DNA of 7,211 nt from Alphaproteobacteria bacterium (GCA_005884705.1 VBAF01000150.1:1-7211), one strand, 5' to 3'; shown: positions 1 through 6,424, counted from the first letter of the stretch. Program-made: numbers and translations. Notes: generated from the sequence alone by a model not told the origin.

Positions 1-755
1 TGCTGGGCGCCGACATCGTCGCCAAGGCGCGCGGCGACGCGCACATCGTCATGATGTCCAGTGCCGCCTCGCACGGCATCGGCCCGGTGCTCTACAAGGA
101 TGTGCCCTACGATCCGTTGGCGGATTTCCTGCATATTCATCTGGTCGGCACGTTCCCGACCGTGCTCGCGGTCAACGGCTCCTCGCCGATCACGAGCGTG
201 GCGCAGCTGATCGATCAGGCGCGTGCCAAGCCGGGCGAGATCACCTATGGCTCCGGTGGCAACGGCACGATGAACCATCTCACCGGCCAGCTGCTGGCGC
301 GCGCGACGGGCGTGCCGCTGACGCACATTCCATATCGCGGCTCGGCGCCGGCGATGAACGATCTGATGGGTGGCCAGATCTCGGCGTTGATGGAGAGCTT
401 GCCGACGGCGATCGGCTACTTCAGCTCGGGACGCATGCGACCGTTGGCGGTGAGCGAGGACCAGCGGTCGCCATCGCTGCCCGACACGCCGACCTTCCGC
501 GAGGCGGGATTCCCCGGCGTCGTGACGACCAACTGGTTTGGCTTCTCGACACCGGCCGGCATTCCGCCGGAGATCGCCAAGCGCTGGGAGACGGAAATCG
601 GCGCCGCCCTGCAGAGCACCCAGGTGAAGGAGGCCTTTGCCAAGATCGGCGTCCGGCCCGGCACGCTGGGGGCGGAGGGCTACACCAGCCTGATCCGCAG
701 CGAGCTCGAACGGTGGCGCGAAGTCATCAAGGCGGGGAACATCCGCGCGGATTAA
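1..755 (+). CDS. Bug-family TTT solute-binding receptor, 5' end cut by the window
   Basis: Periplasmic receptor of the tripartite tricarboxylate transporter type (Bug family). Such proteins capture small organic acids and deliver them to a TctAB-type membrane carrier. The frame is open from base 3 to the TAA at 753-755, giving 250 residues of a protein usually about 320 long. The N-terminus and signal peptide therefore lie outside the window, and the ATG at 51 is internal. Family features seen are 'YKDVPYDPLADF', 'KPGEITYGSGGNGT' followed by 'NHLTGQLL', 'IPYRGSAPAMNDLMGGQI', 'LPDTPTFREAGFPGV' and the 'STPAGIPPEIAKRW' segment. These follow the family order and are intact to the C-terminus. No membrane components are visible nearby. 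Substrate cannot be told. A second, clearly different Bug receptor lies at 2523-3491. Family call is firm; ligand unknown. Confidence 0.9.
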   Translation, partial: LGADIVAKARGDAHIVMMSSAASHGIGPVLYKDVPYDPLADFLHIHLVGTFPTVLAVNGSSPITSVAQLIDQARAKPGEITYGSGGNGTMNHLTGQLLARATGVPLTHIPYRGSAPAMNDLMGGQISALMESLPTAIGYFSSGRMRPLAVSEDQRSPSLPDTPTFREAGFPGVVTTNWFGFSTPAGIPPEIAKRWETEIGAALQSTQVKEAFAKIGVRPGTLGAEGYTSLIRSELERWREVIKAGNIRAD

Positions 756-874
756 TGTCGTCCTGAGCGAAGCGAAGGACCTAACCGATCGATCAACGAT
801 TCTGTCGAAGCGCTAGATCCTTCTGGGCGATTCGAGCGCTTGCGCTCGAATGCGCCTGATCGCTCAGGATGACA
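756..874. repeat. Palindromic dispersed repeat with nested hairpin
   Basis: Directly after the receptor stop, 756-782 (core CCTGAGCGAAGCGAAGGA) forms the left arm of an inverted repeat. The right arm is in two pieces. Bases 815-823 (AGATCCTTC) pair with 774-782 with one mismatch. Bases 861-874 (CGCTCAGGATGACA) pair with 756-769 with one G.T wobble. Between the two pieces lies an extra hairpin: TTCGAGCGC at 831-839 is perfectly complementary to 842-850, extended by GGCG/CGCC at 826-829 and 853-856. I know arms of this kind as dispersed intergenic repeats in alphaproteobacteria. In RNA the structure could stabilise or end the upstream transcript, although there is no U-tract. The fold is read directly; repeat-family membership is from memory. 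Confidence 0.7.
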
Positions 875-903
875 GGGCGAGAGCCAGAAGGCACGATACG
901 CGC

Positions 904-909
904 CGGAGG
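904..909 (+). promoter_or_regulatory. Ribosome binding site deciding the thiolase start
   Basis: A GGAGGA-type Shine-Dalgarno (within CCGGAGGAAACCC) sits six bases before the ATG at 916. An in-frame ATG at 850 would lie inside the dispersed repeat, with no such site and with an Arg-rich, non-family extension, so 916 is the better start. Confidence 0.75.
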
Positions 910-915
910 AAACCC

Positions 916-2076
916 ATGGCGCATGCGCTTCGCGACAAGGCTGCGATCAGCGGCATCGGCGAGACCGCCTACACGCGCGGCACGGCCAAGAGCGGGCTCG
1001 CCCTGCAGCTCGAGGCCAGCCTCAAGGCGATTGAGGATGCGGGCCTCAGCCCGCGCGACATCGACGGCGTGGTTCCCTATTTTCCCGGCGGCGGCATCGC
1101 CGAGGATTTCATCGCCAATCTCGGCCTGCCCGATCTGACGCTGTCGCTGTTCGTGCCGATGGGCGGGGCGACCTGCGTCGCGGCGATCCAGAGTGCCGCA
1201 ATGGCGGTGGCGACGGGCGTTTGCAAGAACGTCCTGATATCGGTCGGCCGCACCGGCTATTCGGGCGCGCGCGTGTCCACGCGCCTGCAGCAGTTTCCGC
1301 AATTCGCCCTGGCGGCGGAGTTCGAGGCGCCGATCGGCATGTTCGCGCCGGCCCAGCTCTACGCCCAGGGCGCGCGCCGCCACATGGAGCTTTACGGCAC
1401 CACGCCGCGCCACATGGCCGAAGTCGCGGTGACGACGCGCCGGCACGCGATCCTCAACGGCAACGTGGTGATGAACAAGCCGCTGACGGTCGAGGAGCAC
1501 CACGCCTCGCGCATGATCTCCGATCCGTTCCGGCTGTTCGACTGCAGCCTGGAGAGCGACGGTGGTGCCGCGATCATCGTCAGCGCCGCCGACCGCGCGC
1601 GCGATCTCAGGAAGCCGCTGGTGACCGTCATGGGCGTGGCCGAGGGCCATCCTGAATCGCCCGCCTCGATCGCGCAGCGGCCGGACCTGCTCGACTTCGG
1701 CCTGGTGAAGGCGGCCCAGCGGGGTTACGCCATGGCCGGCGTCGGACCGAAGGATATCGACGTCGCCGAGGTCTATGACTGCTTCACCTTCACGGTGATC
1801 CGCCAGCTCGAGATCCTGGGCTTCTGCAAGGAGGGCGAGGGCGGGCCGTTCGTGATGGAGGGCCGCATTGGCCTGGGCGGTGCGCTGCCGATCAATACCC
1901 ATGGCGGCCTCTTGAGCCAGGGCCACGTCGTCGGCCTCAACCATGTGATCGAGCTGACCCGCCAACTGCGCCGCGAGGCGGGCAAGGCGCAGGTCGAGGA
2001 CGCCGAAGTCGGCCTCGTCACCGGCTACGGCGACATGGGCGACGGCTCGCTCGCCATCCTGAGGAGGGCGGCATGA
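916..2076 (+). CDS. Thiolase-like protein (SCP2-thiolase / lipid-transfer type), partner of the DUF35 protein
   Basis: Cytoplasmic thiolase-fold enzyme of 386 residues, expected to act on an acyl-CoA, either by thiolytic cleavage or retro-aldol cleavage. Visible family features are a nucleophile-region Cys87 in 'GGATCVAAIQSA', a 'YDCFT' segment at residues 287-291, and 'NTHGGLLSQGH' with His329 and His337 near the C-terminus. The second catalytic Cys of classical thiolases (usually in a C-x-G motif near the end) is not evident: that region reads 'GYGDMGDGSLAILRR'. This is typical of the thiolase-like class that works in a complex with a DUF35 OB-fold subunit, such as BbsAB of benzylsuccinate degradation or the Ltp2-ChsH2 steroid side-chain aldolase. 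The DUF35 gene follows with a 4-base ATGA overlap, which supports such a complex. The position-287 Tyr replaces the His usual in SCP2 thiolases. Class is firm; reaction and substrate are inference. Confidence 0.85.
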   Translation: MAHALRDKAAISGIGETAYTRGTAKSGLALQLEASLKAIEDAGLSPRDIDGVVPYFPGGGIAEDFIANLGLPDLTLSLFVPMGGATCVAAIQSAAMAVATGVCKNVLISVGRTGYSGARVSTRLQQFPQFALAAEFEAPIGMFAPAQLYAQGARRHMELYGTTPRHMAEVAVTTRRHAILNGNVVMNKPLTVEEHHASRMISDPFRLFDCSLESDGGAAIIVSAADRARDLRKPLVTVMGVAEGHPESPASIAQRPDLLDFGLVKAAQRGYAMAGVGPKDIDVAEVYDCFTFTVIRQLEILGFCKEGEGGPFVMEGRIGLGGALPINTHGGLLSQGHVVGLNHVIELTRQLRREAGKAQVEDAEVGLVTGYGDMGDGSLAILRRAA

Positions 2077-2498
2077 GCACCGTTGCCATCGCTCCGGCGC
2101 CCGAGCGGCCGATGCCCGTGCCGACTCGCGATAGCCAGCCTTATTGGGACGGCCTGCGCGAGGGCAAGCTGATGCTGCAGCACTGCGCGTCCTGCGGGAA
2201 GGTGCGGCACTATCCGCGCCCGGTCTGTCCGCACTGCTTGTCGATGGAAAGCGAATTCAAGGCCGCTCCGCTGACCGGCAAGCTGCACACCTGGACGGTG
2301 TGCCATCACCCGTTCAATTTCTTCTTCAAGGCCGAGGCACCCTACATCGTGGCGCTGGTCGACATGGACGCGGGCGTGCGCATCAACGCGCCGTTGCGCG
2401 GCATCACCGAGGACGCGCTGAAGATCGGCCTGCCGCTCTGGCTACAGTTCGAGCCCGTGAGCAAGGAGGTGACGTTGCCGCTCTTCGTCGCTGGCTGA
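2073..2498 (+). CDS. Zinc-ribbon OB-fold protein (DUF35 family)
   Basis: Small 141-residue protein with an N-terminal helix ('PYWDGLREGKLMLQHC'), a rubredoxin-like zinc ribbon and a C-terminal OB-fold. The four zinc ligands are intact: Cys38 and Cys41 (CASC), then Cys52 and Cys55 (CPHC). The OB-fold part includes 'GKLHTWTVCHHPF', 'APYIVALVDMDAGVRI' and 'EPVSKEVTLPLF'. Length and domain order match the DUF35/ChsH2/BbsA group. Members bind acyl-CoA and form the second subunit of thiolase-like enzymes. The ATG lies within the thiolase stop (ATGA), with a GAGGAGGG ribosome site at about 2061-2068, so the two are translationally coupled and probably form one complex. No catalytic residues are predicted for it alone. 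Confidence 0.88.
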   Translation: MSTVAIAPAPERPMPVPTRDSQPYWDGLREGKLMLQHCASCGKVRHYPRPVCPHCLSMESEFKAAPLTGKLHTWTVCHHPFNFFFKAEAPYIVALVDMDAGVRINAPLRGITEDALKIGLPLWLQFEPVSKEVTLPLFVAG

Positions 2499-2522
2499 AA
2501 ACAAGAAATCAGGGAGGAGACA

Positions 2523-3491
2523 GTGAAGCGTTCGATGTTCCTGGCGGCCGCGCTGGCCGCCACGCTGCCGCTCGCCGCGTTCGCGCAGACCGACTGGCCG
2601 ACCAAGCCGGTTTCCATGGTCGTGCCCTATCCGGCGGGCGGCCTGAACGACGCGGTGGCACGGGTCTACGCCGACAAGCTCACCGCGATCCTCGGCAAGA
2701 CCGTGCTGGTCGACAACCGCGCCGGAGCGGCGACCACCGTCGCCTCCAATTCGGTCGCCAAGGCGGCACCCGACGGTTACACGATCTATGCCGGCGGCAC
2801 GTCGCTGATCGTCAATCCGACGCTCCAGGGCAACGTGCAGTACGACCCCCACAAGAGCTTCGATCTCGTGTCGCTGATGTCGTTCACGCCCTTCATCCTG
2901 CAGGTCAATGCCGACTTCCCGCCAAAGAACATGCAGGAGCTGATCGACTACCTGAAGGCCAATCCGGGCAAGGTCAACGTGGCGAGCCCAGGCGTCGGCT
3001 CGACCAGCCACATGGCGGCCGAGCTGTTCCGGGCGCGCACCGGGCTCAAGTACACTCTCGTGCCCTATCGCGGCGGCGCGCAAGGCGGCCAGGACGTGGC
3101 GGCGGGCAACACGCAGATGATGTTCTCGGCTTCGCTCGAGGCCAAGCCGTACCTCGATTCCAAGAAGACACGCGCGATCGCCATCACCAGCCTTACCCGC
3201 TCGCCCGCCTTCCCGGACATCCCGACGATCGCCGAATCGGCGAACCTGCCCGACTTCCAGGCGATCTTCTGGCAGGCCATGGTGGTGCCGGCCGGCACGC
3301 CCAAGCCGATCGTCGACAAGCTGCAGGCGGCCATCGCCAAGGTCGCTGCCGATCCGGACATGATCGAGCGGTTCAAGATCCAGGGCGTCGAGATCAAGAG
3401 CTCGACGCCGGACGAGCTCAAGGCCTTCTACCTCAAGGAGGAGAAGGTCTGGACCACGCTGATCAAGGAGCAGGGCATCAAGCTGGAGTGA
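2523..3491 (+). CDS. Bug-family TTT solute-binding receptor, complete
   Basis: Complete 322-residue periplasmic receptor of the Bug/TctC type. It starts at a GTG (2523) behind a strong GGGAGGAGA ribosome site at about 2512-2520. The signal peptide has a Lys-Arg n-region, a hydrophobic core 'MFLAAALAATLPLAAFA' and likely cleavage after Ala21, before 'QTDWPTKPVSMVVPYPAGG'. Family landmarks in order are 'PYPAGGLNDAVAR', 'VLVDNRAGAATTVAS', 'APDGYTIY', 'NPGKVNVASPGVGS', 'LVPYRGGAQGGQDVAAG', 'PDIPTIAES' and 'VVPAGTPKPIVDKL'. It begins 24 bases after the DUF35 gene, so it is likely cotranscribed with the thiolase pair and may capture the compound that pair breaks down. It differs widely from the first Bug receptor, so it is not a recent tandem copy. 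Ligand unknown. Confidence 0.92.
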   Translation: MKRSMFLAAALAATLPLAAFAQTDWPTKPVSMVVPYPAGGLNDAVARVYADKLTAILGKTVLVDNRAGAATTVASNSVAKAAPDGYTIYAGGTSLIVNPTLQGNVQYDPHKSFDLVSLMSFTPFILQVNADFPPKNMQELIDYLKANPGKVNVASPGVGSTSHMAAELFRARTGLKYTLVPYRGGAQGGQDVAAGNTQMMFSASLEAKPYLDSKKTRAIAITSLTRSPAFPDIPTIAESANLPDFQAIFWQAMVVPAGTPKPIVDKLQAAIAKVAADPDMIERFKIQGVEIKSSTPDELKAFYLKEEKVWTTLIKEQGIKLE

Positions 3492-3516
3492 CAGCCGTCG
3501 CTCACTCGGACGTGCG

Positions 3517-4359
3517 CTACTCCGTCTTCAAGAACTTCGCGATCAGGCCGGCGGCGTCGTCGCCATAGAGGTCGTGGAAGAAGTGGTCGGCGCCGTCGAT
3601 CACGACCGGCTTGACCTCCGACGGCAGCCGCTTGGCGAGATCGGGCACGACCTCGTCCTTGCCGGCGACGATCACCAGGGTGGGATGCCCGGTCTTCGCC
3701 GCAAGCCGCGGCGGCAACTCGGCATAGCCGTCGAGGAAGGTGGCGTTCAGTACCGTCGCCTGCTTGCAGGTCAGGAAATCGACGGTGCGCTTCTGCAGCG
3801 GATTCTCGCGCGCTTTCTCGATCTCCGGTGCGAGATCGTGGCCGAACGATCGCTTGTAGATCTCAGCCTGCTCGACCGAGGTGGCAAAGGCGGGAGCGAG
3901 CAGCACCACCTTGCGCACGTCGTGGAACTCCGGCGCAAAGGCCGCGACCTGCGCACCGCCGCGCGAGAAGCCGAGCAGGTCGACATGCTGGGCCTTCTGG
4001 CCCTTGAGCCATTCCAGCCACAGCCCGACCTCGCGCTTGGCGCCGGCCAGCGCATAGTCGTGCACCACGTCGCAGCGCCGCGTGCGTTGACGATCGTCGA
4101 CCCCGAGCGACAGCGTGACCGCGAGCGATCCGAGTCCGCGTGCCTTGAGGTTCTTCTGCAGCGCCGCGATGGTCTCCTGGCCGTGCCAGGAGAGCGTGCC
4201 GTGCACCATCACGACCAGCCCGTCGCTCGCCGTCTTGCCCGGTGGCAATTCGAGATTGCCGTTCAGCCGCAGCAGGCTCGGCTTGATCTGCACCGGTTCG
4301 GCATGCGCCGGCGCACCGCCAGCGGCGAGCAGCAGGGCGAGGCAAAAAAGCTTGCGCAT
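3517..4359 (-). CDS. Secreted alpha/beta hydrolase
   Basis: An alpha/beta-hydrolase-fold protein of 280 residues, probably periplasmic. The start at 4359 is chosen because it opens a clean signal peptide, 'MRKLFCLALLLAAGGAPAHA', with an A-H-A cleavage site before Glu21. The longer in-frame start at 4413 would bury this behind 18 polar residues. The oxyanion motif 'MVHG' is at residues 51-54. The nucleophile elbow is 'GFSRGG' with Ser132. The acid is probably Asp235 in 'VAGKDEVVPD', and the base His259 in 'DGADHFF', so the triad is complete. The hydrophobic 'VVLLAPAFAT' follows the elbow region. Substrate is unknown; esters or thioesters are possible. The gene is convergent with the Bug receptor (25-base gap, no obvious terminator hairpin seen) and diverges from the sox genes across 71 bases, so a shared regulatory gap is possible. 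No known Sox role. Confidence 0.85.
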   Translation of the reverse strand: MRKLFCLALLLAAGGAPAHAEPVQIKPSLLRLNGNLELPPGKTASDGLVVMVHGTLSWHGQETIAALQKNLKARGLGSLAVTLSLGVDDRQRTRRCDVVHDYALAGAKREVGLWLEWLKGQKAQHVDLLGFSRGGAQVAAFAPEFHDVRKVVLLAPAFATSVEQAEIYKRSFGHDLAPEIEKARENPLQKRTVDFLTCKQATVLNATFLDGYAELPPRLAAKTGHPTLVIVAGKDEVVPDLAKRLPSEVKPVVIDGADHFFHDLYGDDAAGLIAKFLKTE

Positions 4360-4430
4360 GCCCGACAATCTACCACTTGAATCGCGGCGAAACGTCAGCA
4401 ATCTCCCCCTCACATAGTAGGAAAATAGTC
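4360..4430. promoter_or_regulatory. Divergent intergenic region between hydrolase and sox operon
   Basis: This 71-base gap must hold the promoter for at least the + strand sox genes and probably that of the hydrolase. It is richer in A/T than the flanks. A TTGAAT hexamer at 4377-4382 could be a -35 element, but the segment 17 bases downstream (AATCTC) is a poor -10, so no promoter is claimed precisely. A TAGGA at about 4418-4422 is the likely ribosome site for the ATG at 4431. No clear operator palindrome is seen. Confidence 0.35.
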
Positions 4431-5174
4431 ATGAGAACAACGTTTGCAGCCGTGCTGTCGGTTGCCGCCATGATGGTCACAGCCTCGGCGATGGCCGAAG
4501 GCGACGAGGCGCGCGGTGAACGGCTGTTCAACCAGCAGTGCAAGGCCTGCCACACACTGGAAAAGGACGGCGCCAGCCCGGCCGGCCCCAACCTGCACGG
4601 CCTGTTCGGCCGAAAGGCGGGCAGCGGCGGCGGCTTCGCCTCGTCCGATGCGATGAAGACTTCCGGCATCGCGTGGGACGCCAAAGTGCTCGCCGACTAC
4701 CTCAAGGATCCGAAGGCCAAGGTGCCGGGCACCAAGATGGTCTATATCGGGCTCAAGCAGGAGGCCCAGCAGCAGGACATGATCGCGTTTCTCAAGAAAG
4801 CGACGCGGCCTGGGCCGAGGCGCCGCTGGCGCTGGAGGGCTCGGCGGCGGTCGCGCCGTGGCAGCGCTATCCCGGCTGGAACAAGACACGCTGGGATACC
4901 TACAACACGCTCGCCAATCCGCACGCCACGCCAACCCATGGCGGCGAGATCGCGATCAAGGAGGTGGCCGGCGATCCGGCCAAGGGCCAGCAGCTCGCCT
5001 TCGACCGCAACCGCGGCGGCGGGTGCCTGGCCTGTCATGTCATGGGACCGAAGACGCTCGAGACGCCGGGCAATGTCGGGCCCGACTTGTCGGAGATCGG
5101 CAAGGCCGGCCGCACCGACCAGTGGCTCTACAACTATGTCTACGATGGGCGGGTCTACAACCCGAAATCGGTGA
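4431..5174 (+). CDS. Class I cytochrome c, frame lost after about base 4805
   Basis: Periplasmic monoheme cytochrome c of the c550/c2 kind, at the head of the sox operon and therefore a plausible electron acceptor for SoxXA. ATG 4431 gives the signal peptide 'MRTTFAAVLSVAAMMVTASAMA', then 'EGDEARGERLFNQQCKACHT' with heme site CKACH at 4539-4553. Next come 'GPNLHGLFGRKAG' and the axial Met in 'PGTKMVYIGL', ending with the usual C-terminal helix 'DMIAFLKKAT'. That is about 120 residues, normal for the family. The frame then stays open to a TGA at 5172-5174, but this tail is an Arg/Pro-rich out-of-frame reading of the SoxX domain ('RPGPRRRWRWRARRRSRRG') and is not genuine. No stop codon closes the cytochrome. 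Either an indel splits a cytochrome-SoxX-SoxA fusion, or a deletion removed this gene's stop and the next gene's start. The true domain ends near 4805. Confidence 0.8.
   Translation: MRTTFAAVLSVAAMMVTASAMAEGDEARGERLFNQQCKACHTLEKDGASPAGPNLHGLFGRKAGSGGGFASSDAMKTSGIAWDAKVLADYLKDPKAKVPGTKMVYIGLKQEAQQQDMIAFLKKATRPGPRRRWRWRARRRSRRGSAIPAGTRHAGIPTTRSPIRTPRQPMAARSRSRRWPAIRPRASSSPSTATAAAGAWPVMSWDRRRSRRRAMSGPTCRRSARPAAPTSGSTTMSTMGGSTTRNR
4791..4820 (+). other. Reading-frame break between cytochrome c and SoxXA
   Basis: Up to CTC AAG AAA GCG (4791-4802) the cytochrome reads in one frame. From AGC GAC GCG GCC TGG (4799 on) sensible coding continues in the frame one base back (-1). No start codon in the new frame lies between 4799 and GTG 4964, which would leave no signal peptide. 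The residues 'AAWAEAP' just after the junction look like the end of a signal peptide with an A-W-A cleavage site. Confidence 0.7.
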
Positions 5175-5956
5175 TGCCGCCGTGGGGCCGGCACGGCTTC
5201 TACAGCGAGGCCGAGATCAAGGACATCGTGGCCTTCCTCAAGACGCTGAAGACGCCGGCCAAGTTCGCCAACCCGCTCGACGATCCGGAGAAGCGGCCGC
5301 AGCCGGTCGAGGATCGCGATGCGCTCGATCCGTTCGTCAATCCCGCCGCCGAGCGCATCGACGCCGGCGCGACGCTGTTCCGGCAGAATTGCGTCGCCTG
5401 CCACGCCACGCCGCAGACGACGTTCAAGCGCTGGGCGGTCGAGATGCCGAAGTGGGAGCCGCGCCTGAAGAAGGTGCTGGGCGCCGAGGAGTTCATCGCC
5501 CGCCATGCCAAGGCGGCCGCCGGCAAGGACTGGCTGATGCAGTCGCAGGCCAACACCGACCTGTCGATCTACCTGCACAGCCTGGCCAACGGCGAGGCGA
5601 TCAAGGTTGACCTCTCCTCGCCCGACGCGAAGGCGGCCTACGAGCGCGGCGTCAAGCTCGCCGACGTCAAGCTCGGCCAGTTCGACTTCGCCTGCACCGA
5701 CTGCCACGGCCAGGCGGCCAACAAGTGGATCCGCGGCCAGTGGCTGGGCGAGCCCAAGGGCCAGTTCGACCATTTCCCGCTGTGGCGGACCAGCCGCAAC
5801 GAGGTCTGGGACATCCGCAAGCGCTTCCAATGGTGCAACGTCCAGGTGCGGGCCAACGAGCTGCCGCCCGATGCGGTTGAATATGGCGAGCTCGAACTCT
5901 ATCTGCGCAAGATGAACGAAGGGCAGAAATTGACCGCGCCGAACATCCGGCACTAA
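4799..5956 (+). CDS. soxXA: SoxX-SoxA fused multiheme cytochrome, 5' end missing or out of frame
   Basis: Single frame of 385 residues combining both subunits of the periplasmic SoxXA cytochrome, which oxidatively joins thiosulfate to the SoxY cysteine. Residues are counted from the frame break at 4799. SoxX part: heme CLACH at 76-80, then 'GNVGPDL', and the axial Met126 in 'SVMPPWGRHG' followed by 'EIKDIVAFLKTL'. SoxA part: heme CVACH at 198-202, heme CTDCH at 299-303, and 'RFQWCNVQVRA' with Cys346, the expected persulfide heme ligand, and an Arg four residues before it as in known SoxA. It ends 'GELELYLRKMNEGQKLTAPNIRH', the SoxA C-terminus. Where SoxA usually has a Cys ligand for its first heme ('EERINxC'), this protein reads 'EEFIARH' (His236). 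No own start or signal peptide is present, so export must rely on the upstream cytochrome frame or an undamaged allele. SoxY follows after 8 bases. Fusion is seen directly; function is by family. Confidence 0.82.
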   Translation, partial: SDAAWAEAPLALEGSAAVAPWQRYPGWNKTRWDTYNTLANPHATPTHGGEIAIKEVAGDPAKGQQLAFDRNRGGGCLACHVMGPKTLETPGNVGPDLSEIGKAGRTDQWLYNYVYDGRVYNPKSVMPPWGRHGFYSEAEIKDIVAFLKTLKTPAKFANPLDDPEKRPQPVEDRDALDPFVNPAAERIDAGATLFRQNCVACHATPQTTFKRWAVEMPKWEPRLKKVLGAEEFIARHAKAAAGKDWLMQSQANTDLSIYLHSLANGEAIKVDLSSPDAKAAYERGVKLADVKLGQFDFACTDCHGQAANKWIRGQWLGEPKGQFDHFPLWRTSRNEVWDIRKRFQWCNVQVRANELPPDAVEYGELELYLRKMNEGQKLTAPNIRH

Positions 5957-5964
5957 GGGGAACG

Positions 5965-6414
5965 ATGGTTTCGAGACTGACACGACGAACAGCATTGGCG
6001 GCCCCCTTGATGGCATTGGCCGGCGCGCTGGTGGCGCGCCACGCCTTCGCCACGACCGACCAGGCCAAGGACTGGCTCGCCGGCCATGCCAAGGGCGCGC
6101 CGAAGGACGGCAAGGTGAGCCTGAAGGCGCCGGAGATCGCCGAGAACGGCAACGCCGTGCCGCTCACCGTCTCGGTCGACAGCGAGATGAGCGACAAGAC
6201 CTGGGTCAAGGCGATCTACATCGCCGCTGATGGCAACCCCAATCCGGGCGTCGCGGTCTACGAGTTCACGCCGCTTTCCGGCAAGGCCGAGGTCTCGCTG
6301 CGGGTCCGCCTGCAGCAGACCCAGAAGCTGGTTGCCGTGGCCGAGATGAACGACGGCACGCTGTTCACGGCGAGCCGCGAGATCAAGGTAACCATCGGCG
6401 GCTGCGGCGGCTGA
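5965..6414 (+). CDS. soxY: SoxY, sulfur-carrier protein
   Basis: The carrier subunit of the Sox pathway: its C-terminal cysteine holds the sulfur intermediates while SoxXA and SoxB act on them. It has 149 residues, ending in the diagnostic 'IGGCGG' arm with Cys147. The N-terminus 'MVSRLTRRTALAAPL' carries a twin-Arg followed by a hydrophobic stretch and a likely cleavage after 'RHAFA' (residue 29). This fits Tat export of the folded SoxYZ pair. The body contains the immunoglobulin-like SoxY core ('GNAVPLTVSVDS', 'KAIYIAADGNPNPGVAVYEF'). An AAGGGGA ribosome site overlaps the SoxXA stop region. SoxZ begins 10 bases after its stop. Confidence 0.95.
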   Translation: MVSRLTRRTALAAPLMALAGALVARHAFATTDQAKDWLAGHAKGAPKDGKVSLKAPEIAENGNAVPLTVSVDSEMSDKTWVKAIYIAADGNPNPGVAVYEFTPLSGKAEVSLRVRLQQTQKLVAVAEMNDGTLFTASREIKVTIGGCGG

Positions 6415-6424
6415 GGAGGAAAAG

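Noticed and set aside
850..915. Upstream ATG extension of the thiolase
   Set aside because: It lies in the dispersed repeat, adds an Arg-rich stretch and lacks a ribosome site; ATG 916 has one.
793..1965. Long - strand open frame of 390 codons
   Set aside because: It lies antisense to the thiolase gene. Its product is Arg/His/Ala/Asp-rich with no family features, a usual shadow in GC-rich coding DNA.
3492..3516. Bidirectional terminator between the convergent Bug and hydrolase genes
   Set aside because: No stem with a following T-run could be found in the 25-base gap.
2144..3568. + strand open frame of 474 codons
   Set aside because: It crosses the DUF35 and Bug genes out of frame and reads as Arg/Gly-rich sequence, while both overlapped genes are clear family members.
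3574..4380. + strand open frame of 268 codons opposite the hydrolase
   Set aside because: The - strand has a signal peptide and full catalytic triad; the + frame has no recognisable domain.
4791..4811. Programmed -1 frameshift joining cytochrome c to SoxXA
   Set aside because: The codons are CTC AAG AAA GCG. There is no X-XXY-YYZ heptamer in the right phase, tRNA re-pairing one base back would be poor (CAA, GAA), and no strong stimulatory structure was evident by eye. An indel or deletion is simpler.
4742..6016. Long - strand open frame of 424 codons
   Set aside because: Antisense to the SoxXA frame, which has three heme motifs and the SoxA C-terminus. The reverse product is low-complexity and has no ribosome site that I can see.
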